Source: Tepidiforma sp. | Lineage (GTDB): Bacteria; Chloroflexota; Dehalococcoidia; Tepidiformales; Tepidiformaceae | NCBI RefSeq assembly: GCF_026003995.1 | Contig: NZ_BPIG01000002.1 | Coordinates: 620,001 to 684,000 of the forward strand | Direction: 5' to 3' | DNA length: 64,000 nt | The notes under the pieces: generated by a model | What the model was told of the DNA's origin: nothing | Databases searched by the model: none | Seen by the model: only the letters and a program-made list of their open reading frames with translations | Shown: piece after piece, positions 55,501-62,865 of the stretch | How the letters are laid out: each line of letters starts with the position of its first letter | Numbering within the stretch: the stretch's first letter is position 1 | Made by a program: the position numbers and the translations under genes

Positions 55501-56397
55501 GAGATCGACGCCGGCTCCGGCATCATCCTCGAAGCCGCCGACCGCCCGGTCGACATCAACGGCACCCGCCGCTTCGCCACCGCGACGACCTTCGATACCC
55601 GCGACGCCCGCGGCAACCCGATCAATGCCGACATCGCAAAGCCGGTCCTCGAAGACGACGAGTGCCAGACCTGGATCAAGGTCACCAACTCGCTCATGAA
55701 GCCGACCAACGTCATGGTCACCTTCCCGGCCATGCCGGCGCCCATCCCCGGCGATGTCACCATCACCGCGTTCAGCTGCACCGGGCAGGAGTCCATCACC
55801 GTGACCAACCGCGGGAGCTCCGCCGTCAACCTCGCCGGCTTCGGCCTCAAGAGCCCCGGCGGCCAAACCGGCATCGCCGAGCACCTCGACCTCTTCGGCA
55901 TCCTCGAACCCGGCCAGAGCAAGACGTTCTTCGGCGGCCCCGGCGCTACCTCCCGCGGCTGGATCGGCAACACCGGCGAACGCATCCTCGGCCCTGGCGA
56001 CTACGTAGCCCTCACCTGGGACGACGTGCCCCTCGCCACCGCCTTCTGCAGCACCGGGCAGATCATCGAGCCCTTCATCCCCTCGCCGCTCCCGCCCGAC
56101 CCTGAAGGCGCGCTCGTCCTCGATGTCGTCATCCCCTGGGGCGATGAGCTGGATGTCCCGCTCACGGCCGGCTGGAACCTCGTGCCGACCGGCCAGGGCA
56201 CCGTGCCCGTCGCGAGCGCCCTCGGCGACAACGCCGCGAAGGTCGCCGTCATCTACGCCTGGGACGGCGAGAACCAGGAATGGCTCCGCTACATCCCCGG
56301 CGCCCCCGGCGCGGTCAACACCCTCGCCGAACTCGGCCGCGGCCGCCCCGTCTGGGTCTACGTCAACGAGCCGTTTACGTTGACCCTCCCCCGCTGA
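52504..56397 (+). CDS. Large secreted surface protein with lamin-tail-like and C-terminal GWN domain
   Basis: 1,297 residues. Signal peptide (SSRRFCVFAALALLAAVVSVG, cleavage near ARA). A long chain of beta-rich modules without obvious tandem identity follows, with several Cys pairs and repeated acidic turns. Residues ~1084-1180 (ITAFSCTGQESITVTNRGSS, NLAGFGLKSPGG) resemble a lamin-tail domain. Residues ~1215-1297 form a module with GWNLVPTGQG, WDGENQEWLRYIPGAPGAV and GRPVWVYVNE, shared with the protein at 62073. No TM or sorting signal at the end. Likely a cell-surface or S-layer-like protein. Confidence 0.75.
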   Translation: MVRSSRRFCVFAALALLAAVVSVGQLRLSETPARAAYDPSGPAWDPLSTFDASSSPAPVLEPPKLLAGTNSHGLPANAQTRNGYCLDVNVPGVTAAAIGTLGFVITATNPINPADPPSVNVPVPTSGTYAYGAVGPAAGADYDDGGTPADTSDDVYCVVAYAPPGYQTLSIAWHWDGTASVPNPIILPDIAIVTVTLDKIGDGIVGGPAEVCTTGWDSTFLTGASSNPVSGVNSPLIPNGLTDPPDPVNAVSTTDFTIVSFTGATPTVAYVRQVGPEWCAGIDAPNNSSNIQVQFNFHAVYNRVDIGNPIVTIDKDADDQPASLQLPANRLVEIKRVVELRHVTLDGRTPPRPLSSPMVIGATHYICLIGTVAADSLLASNIAFTPIGGPDVPGVTGITVFHKSAANEPRISSSVPNGTLCFSYTSNAPGQHAVAAYFNDSNNGGALTAAFFDTDGDGNGIVQPGPASPLITRWVRIDRTEITTGGTPTSGVVTFGTIELPLRFNVADGTFLASANLTEWVIGSFNSGTPQTTNLLVDGARLEMRIIGCGYFQVPNTLLKPTVVTGISVGGRFELNDGSQDPFAPAFGDTDANPDDIRISTTNAPNCGPSATTRIEIDVFYPGQTTPASVTEHVTIRYVFFPGQKDVRVAWAGQIVTITYAFASNVSCAGQTVRFTRPSGQPGTFLPAPGITIDGPGSASTDFGANCSATIRYESEVPGEVDIEVFIDGRPWTKIAYVIYYLVFEDITVDATPDQFVSTLGGVTANLRGYFVGSNPSGRPAETKPDGRTVPADRWVLPDDWAKLRGDPNFRSDPPEMPAAIVTFMLQNEPVRNSYSPRVTNGSSGFFVPDDPTDFSPNVNPHTKVPTVLGSLAKPRMYSQPSDGQGQATIATYGDFNLTFEECPANRITGNPHCEPEQIVGRSRYFAVAEYPEPTTRGKHPAIASNVDETTWRWAGYKRVTVVNGESPQFKYVVAHLKDRDGFCDAANFNNVLGIPIRFEIDAGSGIILEAADRPVDINGTRRFATATTFDTRDARGNPINADIAKPVLEDDECQTWIKVTNSLMKPTNVMVTFPAMPAPIPGDVTITAFSCTGQESITVTNRGSSAVNLAGFGLKSPGGQTGIAEHLDLFGILEPGQSKTFFGGPGATSRGWIGNTGERILGPGDYVALTWDDVPLATAFCSTGQIIEPFIPSPLPPDPEGALVLDVVIPWGDELDVPLTAGWNLVPTGQGTVPVASALGDNAAKVAVIYAWDGENQEWLRYIPGAPGAVNTLAELGRGRPVWVYVNEPFTLTLPR

Positions 56398-56462
56398 TGA
56401 CCCTGTCGGCCGCCTGCCGTACCCTCGGGGGCGGCCGTCAGTCCCCTTTCCAGGATGTGACC

Positions 56463-57212
56463 ATGAGCTTCTCCCGGGGCGCGCTCTTCGCCGCCATCGT
56501 TGCCGGCGCGTTCGCCGCCATCGCCGTCCAGCCCGCCGCCGCGCAGTTCGACCCTCCTTCAACTATCTTCGGGTCGGTCACCGACTCCGCGGGGCCCGTG
56601 CCCGAAGGCCTCCCCGTCGAGGCCTACATCGGCGATACCCTCTGCGGCAAAGACGGCAAGACGGAGTACACCGGCGACGGCCCCGCCCGCGTCACCGTCT
56701 ACGTCGTCGATGTCGTCGCCGACTCGCAAATCCGCGGCTGCGGCCGCGCCGGCGCCGAGGTCCGCATCAAGATCGGCGACCGCTTCGCGCCCCAGGTCGC
56801 CCGCTGGCAGGCCGGCCCCGTCCAGCTCGATGTCACCTTCGGCAGCGCGACCCCCGCGCCCATCCCCACCTTCACCCCCACACCCACCCGCACGCCCGAC
56901 CCGAACGCGACGCCCGTGCCCGGTCAGTCCACCCCGGGCGCGAACGGCACCCCCGGCCAGGGCGGCTCCGTCGCCACCATCCCCGCTGGCTCGCCCGGCG
57001 CCGGCTCGCCCATCACCGGCGGCGGCGTCACGAGCGCAACGCCGGGCCAGCAGAACAGCGGCAGCGGCAGCGGCGGCGGCTTCCCCGTCTGGGGCGTCAT
57101 CGTCCTCGTCCTCGGTGCCATCGCGGCCATCGGCGGCGGCGCGGGCTACGTCCTCGCCCGCAACCGCCAGTCCGATTCCGACGACCTGCCCCCGCCCGGC
57201 GGTCTCGAATAG
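56463..57212 (+). CDS. Secreted VYGSVT-type domain protein with Thr/Pro stalk and TM anchor
   Basis: 249 residues. Signal peptide (ALFAAIVAGAFAAIAVQPAAAQ); a ~95-residue domain (TIFGSVTDSAGPVPEGLPVE, two Cys) homologous to the domain in the gene at 59717; a Thr/Pro/Gly stalk; a TM (WGVIVLVLGAIAAIGGGAGYVL) and an acidic cytoplasmic tail. Possibly envelope adhesin or carbohydrate-binding; unknown. A 8-bp stem (56407-56414/56430-56437) lies in the upstream gap. Confidence 0.75.
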   Translation: MSFSRGALFAAIVAGAFAAIAVQPAAAQFDPPSTIFGSVTDSAGPVPEGLPVEAYIGDTLCGKDGKTEYTGDGPARVTVYVVDVVADSQIRGCGRAGAEVRIKIGDRFAPQVARWQAGPVQLDVTFGSATPAPIPTFTPTPTRTPDPNATPVPGQSTPGANGTPGQGGSVATIPAGSPGAGSPITGGGVTSATPGQQNSGSGSGGGFPVWGVIVLVLGAIAAIGGGAGYVLARNRQSDSDDLPPPGGLE

Positions 57213-57227
57213 CCGCCGCCCGCGGCC

Positions 57228-58166
57228 TCAGCCGAGGAAGATCATCGTGAAGTAGTGCCGCCCCTGCGCGTCGGTGATTTCGCCGATGCCGATGCGGCTG
57301 AAGTCCCCCGCCAGGAGGTTCGCCCGGTGCGTGGGGCTGTTCATCAGCCCGTCCAGCGCCACCGCGGCCGCCTGCTCGGCCGGGTAGTTGTTCATCGCCA
57401 GGTTCTCGCCCGCCCACGCGTAGCTCCGGTAGCCGAAGTACGCCAGCAGCTCCACGTACATCGAATAGCCATACGGGTCCACGTGCCCGAAGTACCCCTG
57501 GTCGATGAGCTGCTGCGAGCGCGTCCGCGCCACCTTCGTGAGCCCCGCGTCCAGCACGTAGGGCGCGAGCCCCGCCTTCTCCCGCTCCGCGTTGATCAGC
57601 TCGAACAGCTGCAGCTCGAGCGCCGTCGCCGGGCCGGCCGGCACCGCCGGCACGTAGAAGTTCGGCTTCGCCGGCGCAGCCGGAGCCGCGGGCGCTGCGG
57701 CCTGGGCCGGGGGCTGTGCGGGCGCCGCTTGCGGGGCCGGCCGCGCCGGCGCAGGCGGTGCCGAAGGAGCTGCCGGGGCCGAAGCCGCGCCGCCAGCCGT
57801 ATCCTGCGGCGCTTCCGCCGCCGGTGCCCACGCGCCGAACCGGCCCATCGCCAGGTCGAACTCCAGCGGCAGCGCACCCGGGCCCGGGTCCGAAGCCGAA
57901 CCCGGCGCCGGCTCGACGGCTGCCGCGGCCGGCATTTCGAAGACCACCGGGGGCGCCAGCACCCCGTCGGCCGGGCTCCACGCCGCTGCGGCCTCCATTG
58001 GCCGCGTCGCCGTCCGCCCGGCATCCCCCGCGATGACGTTGAAGCCGATGCCCAGCCCCGCGCCTGCCAGCAGCGCCGCCGCATACAGCGGCGCGAACCG
58101 CCCCGGCCGCCACTCCCGTACCCGTACGCCCACCGCCCGCGGGCGGGCCAGCTCGAATCCTGCCAT
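57228..58166 (-). CDS. CAP/SCP-domain secreted protein
   Basis: 312 residues, start at 58166 (MAGFELARPRAV). A signal-anchor (APLYAAALLAGAGLGIGFNVIAG) leads to a ~110-residue Ala/Pro linker and a CAP domain: LFELINAEREKAGLAPYVLD, SQQLIDQGYFGHVDPYG, YAWAGENLAMNN, LMNSPTHRANLL, RIGIGE. The active-site-like His/Glu pairs are kept. Bacterial CAP proteins are cell-wall-associated. It has a long structured leader (58167-58377). Confidence 0.88.
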   Translation of the reverse strand: MAGFELARPRAVGVRVREWRPGRFAPLYAAALLAGAGLGIGFNVIAGDAGRTATRPMEAAAAWSPADGVLAPPVVFEMPAAAAVEPAPGSASDPGPGALPLEFDLAMGRFGAWAPAAEAPQDTAGGAASAPAAPSAPPAPARPAPQAAPAQPPAQAAAPAAPAAPAKPNFYVPAVPAGPATALELQLFELINAEREKAGLAPYVLDAGLTKVARTRSQQLIDQGYFGHVDPYGYSMYVELLAYFGYRSYAWAGENLAMNNYPAEQAAAVALDGLMNSPTHRANLLAGDFSRIGIGEITDAQGRHYFTMIFLG

Positions 58167-58377
58167 CGGGAACCCCGCTGGAGACCCATGCCTTCGGCGG
58201 GTTGCCCGCCGGGTCTCGATTCGGGGTTCGACCCTCCCCGTGGTGGACCGCATGGACACGCAGAGGGCATCCCGGTGACGCCTTGGGACGCTGTCACCCG
58301 CCCGTCCCCTACGGGTTTCCCCCGACCCCTAAGGGTGTCCGCGCCGTTACCCGGCGCACCCGCTCGTTACTGCCCGT
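58167..58377 (-). ncRNA. Candidate structured leader of the CAP gene
   Basis: 211 bases without a gene, containing three perfect stems: GGTGAC/GTCACC (58274-58279/58293-58298), GAGACCC/GGGTCTC (58181-58187/58211-58217) enclosing GGCGGG-TTG-CCCGCC (58196-58210). The last hairpin ends 14 bases before the ATG. It does not match riboswitches I know (c-di-GMP, c-di-AMP, cobalamin). May control translation. Confidence 0.35.
58301..58336. repeat. Two 16-bp direct repeats spaced 20 bp
   Basis: CCCGTCCCCTACGGGT (58301-58316) and CCCGACCCCTAAGGGT (58321-58336) differ at two positions. The first is also palindromic (CCCGT/ACGGG). The 20-bp spacing is about two helical turns, as in tandem operators. Confidence 0.5.
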
Positions 58378-59616
58378 TCACTCGCATCCGCGCTGCCCGA
58401 CGGCGATCAGCGGGCCGACGCTCACCTCATAGGCGACGTAGGCCTCTCGCCAGCCCGGCTGCAGCGGGTATGTCCCGCTCACATCGACGAACCAGTTCGA
58501 ATTCGAGCCAATCCCGAGGTCTGCCGGGAACGGCGGGAAGCAAATCACCCGGGCCGGCGAAGGTCCGCACTTCCCGAACTCCAAATTCAGGTTGCACGCG
58601 CTCAGTCCCGATGGCCTTGGCGGCAGCGGCACCGGCGTCGGAGTCGGCACGAACGGCGTCGGCGTGGCCGTCGGCGGGACCGGTGTCGCCGTCGGGGCCG
58701 CACCCGCCGTGGGCGTCGGCGTGGCCGTCGAACCCGGCCGCGGCGTCGGGGTCGCCGTCCCCGGTGTGCCGGTCGCGCCCGGCGTCCCCGTCCCCTCGGC
58801 CGTCGGGCTCGCCCCCGGCGTTCCCGTCGGCGTCCCCGCAGCGCCCGTCGGCCGCGGCGTCGGCGACCCCACCGGCACCACCGCCGCCGGCGTCAGCGCG
58901 CGCGTCGGCTCCCCGCCCGGCCCGGCGGGCGTCCCGCTCCCCCCGTCGCCGCCCGACCGCACCAGCACCGCCGCCGCCAGTGCGGCGACGAACACGAACG
59001 CCGCCGCCAGCGCGATCAGCACGCCCCGCGGCACCCCGCCCTGCCCCGGCAGCTCCGGCCGTTCGAACAGCACGCCCCCGGCCGCCCGACGGTACGGGGC
59101 AGGCCCCCGTTCGTACCCGTACGGGTCCGGGTTCGCCTCCTCGTAATAGGACGGCGGCTCGATCGGCGCACGGCCCGGGACCGTCTCCACCGGTCCCGGC
59201 GGCTCGGGCGCCCAGCCGTCGCCCTCGTCGCCCGGGGCCGCCCATCCGCCGCTTGCCGCCCCGCCACCCCCGGCCGGCCCTGCGCCCGCCCGCCGGAACG
59301 GGTCCGAACGCTCCCGCGGCGCCCGGGCCGGGGCGCCGCCCCGCGGCCCGCCCACGTAGCCAGCCGGCGGCGCCGCTGGCCCGCCCGCCTCCCCGCCCAC
59401 GAGCTGGTCGAGAAGCGGCTGCGGGTCCAGCTTCAGGTAGTTCGCATACGACCGCAGGAAGCCCCGCACGTACACCGGCGCCGGCAGCACGTCGAACTCC
59501 TCCGCCTCGAGCGCCTCGAGGAACCGCGGCGAGATCCGCGTCTCCTGCGCCGCCTGCTCGATGCTCAGTCCCCGGCGCTCCCGCGCCTCCCGCAGCGTAT
59601 CCCCGATGCGTGCCAT
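58378..59616 (-). CDS. RodZ-like HTH membrane protein with Thr/Pro-rich extracellular part
   Basis: 412 residues, ATG at 59616 behind GGGGAGG. Xre/HTH_25 domain at residues ~1-70 (LREARERRGLSIEQAAQETRISPRFLEALE, PAPVYVRGFLRSYANYL), a long cytoplasmic Gly/Pro linker, one TM (VLIALAAAFVFVAALAAAVLV), then a Thr/Pro/Gly stalk of ~120 residues and a C-terminal ~85-residue domain with three Cys. RodZ links MreB to the cell wall; here DUF4115 is not obvious and the stalk is unusual. Divergent from the surface gene at 59717. Confidence 0.8.
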   Translation of the reverse strand: MARIGDTLREARERRGLSIEQAAQETRISPRFLEALEAEEFDVLPAPVYVRGFLRSYANYLKLDPQPLLDQLVGGEAGGPAAPPAGYVGGPRGGAPARAPRERSDPFRRAGAGPAGGGGAASGGWAAPGDEGDGWAPEPPGPVETVPGRAPIEPPSYYEEANPDPYGYERGPAPYRRAAGGVLFERPELPGQGGVPRGVLIALAAAFVFVAALAAAVLVRSGGDGGSGTPAGPGGEPTRALTPAAVVPVGSPTPRPTGAAGTPTGTPGASPTAEGTGTPGATGTPGTATPTPRPGSTATPTPTAGAAPTATPVPPTATPTPFVPTPTPVPLPPRPSGLSACNLNLEFGKCGPSPARVICFPPFPADLGIGSNSNWFVDVSGTYPLQPGWREAYVAYEVSVGPLIAVGQRGCE

Positions 59617-59704
59617 TCCGGTGCCTCCCCTGGGGGAAACATAAAGTACGCGACAACTGTCAAACGGGCGAATCCCTTCGGTTGGTCGCCGCCGGCCCGG
59701 CCGG

Positions 59705-59710
59705 TACCAT
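59705..59710 (+). promoter_or_regulatory. -10 box TACCAT, leaderless
   Basis: TACCAT six bases before the ATG at 59717. Confidence 0.5.
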
Positions 59711-59716
59711 CCCTCC

Positions 59717-60379
59717 ATGCGCGTGCTCCCGGCGGCCCTCGCTGCGCTCGTCCTGCTCGTCCCCGCGATCGCGCGCGCCCAGCCTCAGATCCCTGCCACC
59801 GTCTACGGCTCCGTCACCATCGACGGCCAGCCCGCGCCAACCGGGACCGAAGTGCGCGCCTTCATCGGCCCGGTCGATTGCACGCAGGCCGCACCCGGCG
59901 AGCGCCCGGCGTTCCGCGACGGCGCGGCAACTGCCTACGTCGTCACCGTCCTCCACGAATCCCAGCGCCCCGGCTGCGGCCGAACCGGCGCCGTCGTTAC
60001 CTTCACCATCGACGGCCGCCCGGCCCTCCAGTCGGTCGCATGGGAGCCCGGGCCCATCCGCCTCGACCTCAGCCTCGGCTCGCCGACGACCATTCCCCTC
60101 CCCACCAGCACCCCCACCCCGCCCGGCGGTGCCGCCACCCCGGCCCCTCCGCCGCTCCGCACCGGCACCCCGCCGACCGATGACATCACGCCCCCGGGCA
60201 ACCTCCAGCCCGGCGGCGCCGGCGGCCCGGGCGGGAGCGCGGCCGGCCCATCGCTGCAGCCGCAGCCCGGGAGCGGCAGCCCGCTCTGGCCCTGGCTCGT
60301 CATCCCGGCCGCAGGAATCGCCGCCGCGGCCGGCTTCGCCGCCCTCCGCCTCCGCCGAAAACGCCCGGCGGGGGACTAA
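59717..60379 (+). CDS. Secreted VYGSVT-type domain protein with stalk and TM anchor
   Basis: 220 residues. Signal peptide (AALAALVLLVPAIARAQ), domain TVYGSVTIDGQPAPTGTEVR with two Cys (GPVDCTQ, RPGCGRTG) matching the protein at 56463, a Pro/Thr stalk, and a C-terminal TM followed by RLRRKR. Likely a paralogous surface protein, on the side of the locus near the sortases. Confidence 0.75.
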   Translation: MRVLPAALAALVLLVPAIARAQPQIPATVYGSVTIDGQPAPTGTEVRAFIGPVDCTQAAPGERPAFRDGAATAYVVTVLHESQRPGCGRTGAVVTFTIDGRPALQSVAWEPGPIRLDLSLGSPTTIPLPTSTPTPPGGAATPAPPPLRTGTPPTDDITPPGNLQPGGAGGPGGSAAGPSLQPQPGSGSPLWPWLVIPAAGIAAAAGFAALRLRRKRPAGD

Positions 60380-60443
60380 CCCGCCCTTCTCAGCCCGTCG
60401 TATACCATAGCGATAGGGGCCGATAGCGCCCCCGTACGGCCGC

Positions 60444-61128
60444 ATGCGCATCCTGCCCTACCTCGCCATCTTCACCTTCGTCGCTGGCGTCAGCCTGCTC
60501 GCCGTCGGCTGGTACTACGCCCCCGCCGAAGCCCCCGCGGCCCCCCCGGCGGTCGTCGGCTTCGATATCCGGCCCACCGAGACGCCCACGCCGACCGCCA
60601 GCCCGACCGAAGTGCCCTCCCCGACCCCGACGCCCCCCCCCCTTCGACGGCAAAATCGCCCGCATGGTCGCCCCCGCCCTCGGCATCGACCACGCCATCG
60701 AAGAAATTGGCATCCTCCCCAACAACCAGCTCGATACCCCGCACGACGGCGTCAACAACGTCGGCTGGTACTACATCTACGACAAGCCCGGCTTCGGCGG
60801 GAACGCCGTCTTCGCCGCCCACGTCAACTACAACTTCAAGCCCGGCCCCTTCGTGAACCTCTACAAAGCCAAACCCGGCGACCGCATCACCATCCAGATG
60901 GCCGACGGCCCCGCCTACGTCTACGAGGTCTTCTACTTCCAGCGCTACGACGTCAACTCCATCCCCATGGGCGACCTCATCTCCGGCGTCGTCGGCGGCC
61001 GCGCCCGCCCGAAAGACGAAGAGTGGATCACCCTCATCACCTGCGGCGGCCGCTTCGTGGCCACCCAGCCCAACGGCCTCGGCGAATACCTCGACCGCGA
61101 CGTCGTCGTCGCCCGCCGCGTCCAGTAA
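60444..61128 (+). CDS. Sortase 1, frameshifted
   Basis: About 227 residues after removing one C from the ten-C run 60633-60642. N-terminal TM (YLAIFTFVAGVSLLAVGWYY), short Thr/Pro linker, sortase barrel with catalytic His in FAAHVNY, Cys in LITCGGRF and Arg in LDRDVVVAR. Sortases cleave sorting signals and attach proteins to the wall. Tandem with the sortase at 61223. Confidence 0.87.
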
Positions 61129-61222
61129 CCCTCCGGCCTAACCGCGCGTTTCCTCAGCCGAGCCCGTTTCGCCCGCCTGCGATACGGTATCTCTCGCAAC
61201 CCCGCCATTCCCGGAGCGCTCC

Positions 61223-61882
61223 GTGAAGCTTGCCCGCAACGCCGCCGTTGCCGTCTTCCTGCTCGGTCTCGCCCTCCTCGTGGTCGGCGCCGCCTGCAGC
61301 TCGAGCGGCGCCAGCGATGACCCCGCGCCGGCCGCGCCCTCACCCTCCGCCGAGCCCACGCTCACCGCGACCTCGACCCCCACGCCGCGGCCCACCCCGA
61401 CGGCCACGCCCACCCCCTTCGCCGGCAAAGTCGCGCGCCTCCAGATCCCCCGCTTCGGCGTCGATGCCCCCATCGAAGAGCTCGGCATCGATTCCACCAA
61501 CACCCTCGAAACCCCGAAAGCCGAGAACACCGCCGTCGGCTGGTACTCCATCTACGACCGGCCCGGCTGGGGCGGGAATGCGATCTTCTCCGCCCACGTC
61601 TACTACCACTCGAAGCCCGCCCCCTTCGTCAACCTCGCGAAGAGCCAGCCTGGCGATATCGTCCTCGTCGTCATGGAAGACGGCACCACCTACAAGTACG
61701 AAGTCTTCTCGAACAAGCGCTACCACCGCGACACCATCCCCATGGGCGACATCATCGAAGCCCCCGAGAAGGCCGACTACGACGAGTGGATCACCCTCAT
61801 CACCTGCGGCGGCGAACTCGACGCCACCGGCCTCGAATACCTCAGCCGCGACGTCGTCGTCGCGAAGCGCATCTGGGAGTAG
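61223..61882 (+). CDS. Sortase 2, possible lipoprotein
   Basis: 219 residues, GTG start behind CCGGAG. Hydrophobic N-terminus ending VVGAACSSS (weak lipobox; Cys at ~26) then Thr/Pro linker. Barrel with GWYSIYDRPGWGGNAIFSAH (His), LITCGGELD (Cys) and YLSRDVVVAK (Arg). Paralogous to sortase 1 along the whole barrel; class assignment (E/F-like) not settled. Confidence 0.9.
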   Translation: MKLARNAAVAVFLLGLALLVVGAACSSSGASDDPAPAAPSPSAEPTLTATSTPTPRPTPTATPTPFAGKVARLQIPRFGVDAPIEELGIDSTNTLETPKAENTAVGWYSIYDRPGWGGNAIFSAHVYYHSKPAPFVNLAKSQPGDIVLVVMEDGTTYKYEVFSNKRYHRDTIPMGDIIEAPEKADYDEWITLITCGGELDATGLEYLSRDVVVAKRIWE

Positions 61883-62072
61883 TCGCGCCCTCACGAATCG
61901 CTCCGGGAGTCCCGCGCCCGCTCCCCGGCGCCCCGCTGCTCCGGATCAGGGTTTTCACCGCCGGGAACGCGGCCTGCCCCCTCCCCGCCATCGGGCCTTT
62001 GCCCATCAAGGGAACCCCGCGCCGTTCCTACCATGACCTCCGTACCGAGCAGCCGCTCCCGGAGGTCCAGCC
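61883..62072 (+). promoter_or_regulatory. Intergenic with TACCAT promoter and SD for 62073
   Basis: 190 bases. TACCAT at 62029-62034 and GGAGGT at 62061-62066, six bases from the ATG at 62073, give a leadered gene. Nothing else recognised. Confidence 0.45.
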
Positions 62073-62855
62073 ATGCGCACCCGGCTCCTCGCCGCACTCC
62101 TCACCCCCGCGCTCGTCCTCGCCCTCCTCGCCGGCGCCTTCCTCGCCCGCGAACGCGCCGCCAGCGCCGCCCAGCTCCTCCGCGGCTGGAACAACATCGC
62201 CTACTTCGGCCAGGCCGCACCCCCCGCGCAGGCCCTCGCCCCGCTCACCGGCGAATACACCGCCGTCTACCGCTGGGACCCGGCCACCCAGGCCTACCAG
62301 CTCTACGCGCCCGGCGTTCCCGGCTTCGTCAACACGCTCACCACCATCAACCCCGGCGATGCCATCTGGGTCCACTACACCGGCAGCGGCCGCGAATTCA
62401 ACACCGGCGCCCCGCCCTCCGGCTCGGTCCCCGCCGGCGGCTCCGGCAAAATCAGTATCGCGGCCAGCACCTTCGTCCCCGCCAGCGACCTCGCCGTCTA
62501 CGAGAAGAGCTTCAACCAGCTCTACCCCCTCAACACCGACCCGGCCTCCCAGCGCTACTTCGCCCCCGTCCACCTGCCCCACGGCGCCACCATCACGACG
62601 ATGACCGCCGCCTTCGAAGGCACCGGCGATACCGTCAAAATCCGCCTCGACTACACCCCCATCACCAACGGCGACACCCCCGGCGCGGTCTACATCCTCG
62701 CCGAGGTCCGCTCGAACGCCGGCCCCTCGCCGCAGACTGCCTCCGCCTACGCCCACCAGGTCGATAACGGCGCCAACGTCTACTTCCTCGTCGTCGACCT
62801 CACCGGCGGCACCGCGTCGAAGCTCCGCGGCGTCACCATCAGCTACACCTACTAG
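62073..62855 (+). CDS. Secreted protein with GWN domain
   Basis: 260 residues. Signal peptide (ALVLALLAGAFLARERAASAAQ), then at residue ~35 GWNNIAYFGQAAPPAQALAP, YRWDPATQAYQLYAPGVPGFV and GDAIWVHYTGSG, which match the C-terminal module of the 1,297-residue protein. The rest is a ~130-residue beta domain (VHLPHGATITTMTAAFEGTG). No anchor; perhaps non-covalently bound. TAG stop is 10 bases from the next start. Confidence 0.75.
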   Translation: MRTRLLAALLTPALVLALLAGAFLARERAASAAQLLRGWNNIAYFGQAAPPAQALAPLTGEYTAVYRWDPATQAYQLYAPGVPGFVNTLTTINPGDAIWVHYTGSGREFNTGAPPSGSVPAGGSGKISIAASTFVPASDLAVYEKSFNQLYPLNTDPASQRYFAPVHLPHGATITTMTAAFEGTGDTVKIRLDYTPITNGDTPGAVYILAEVRSNAGPSPQTASAYAHQVDNGANVYFLVVDLTGGTASKLRGVTISYTY

Positions 62856-62865
62856 GAGGCGGCCC

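Noticed and set aside
58167-58377. c-di-GMP or c-di-AMP riboswitch before the CAP gene
   Set aside because: The conserved core strings of those classes are not found; kept only as an unnamed structured leader.
2229-60642. Programmed ribosomal frameshifting
   Set aside because: Too many unrelated housekeeping genes, shifts occur in plain C/G runs with no slippery heptamer plus pseudoknot, and most are the same +1 C; error fits better.
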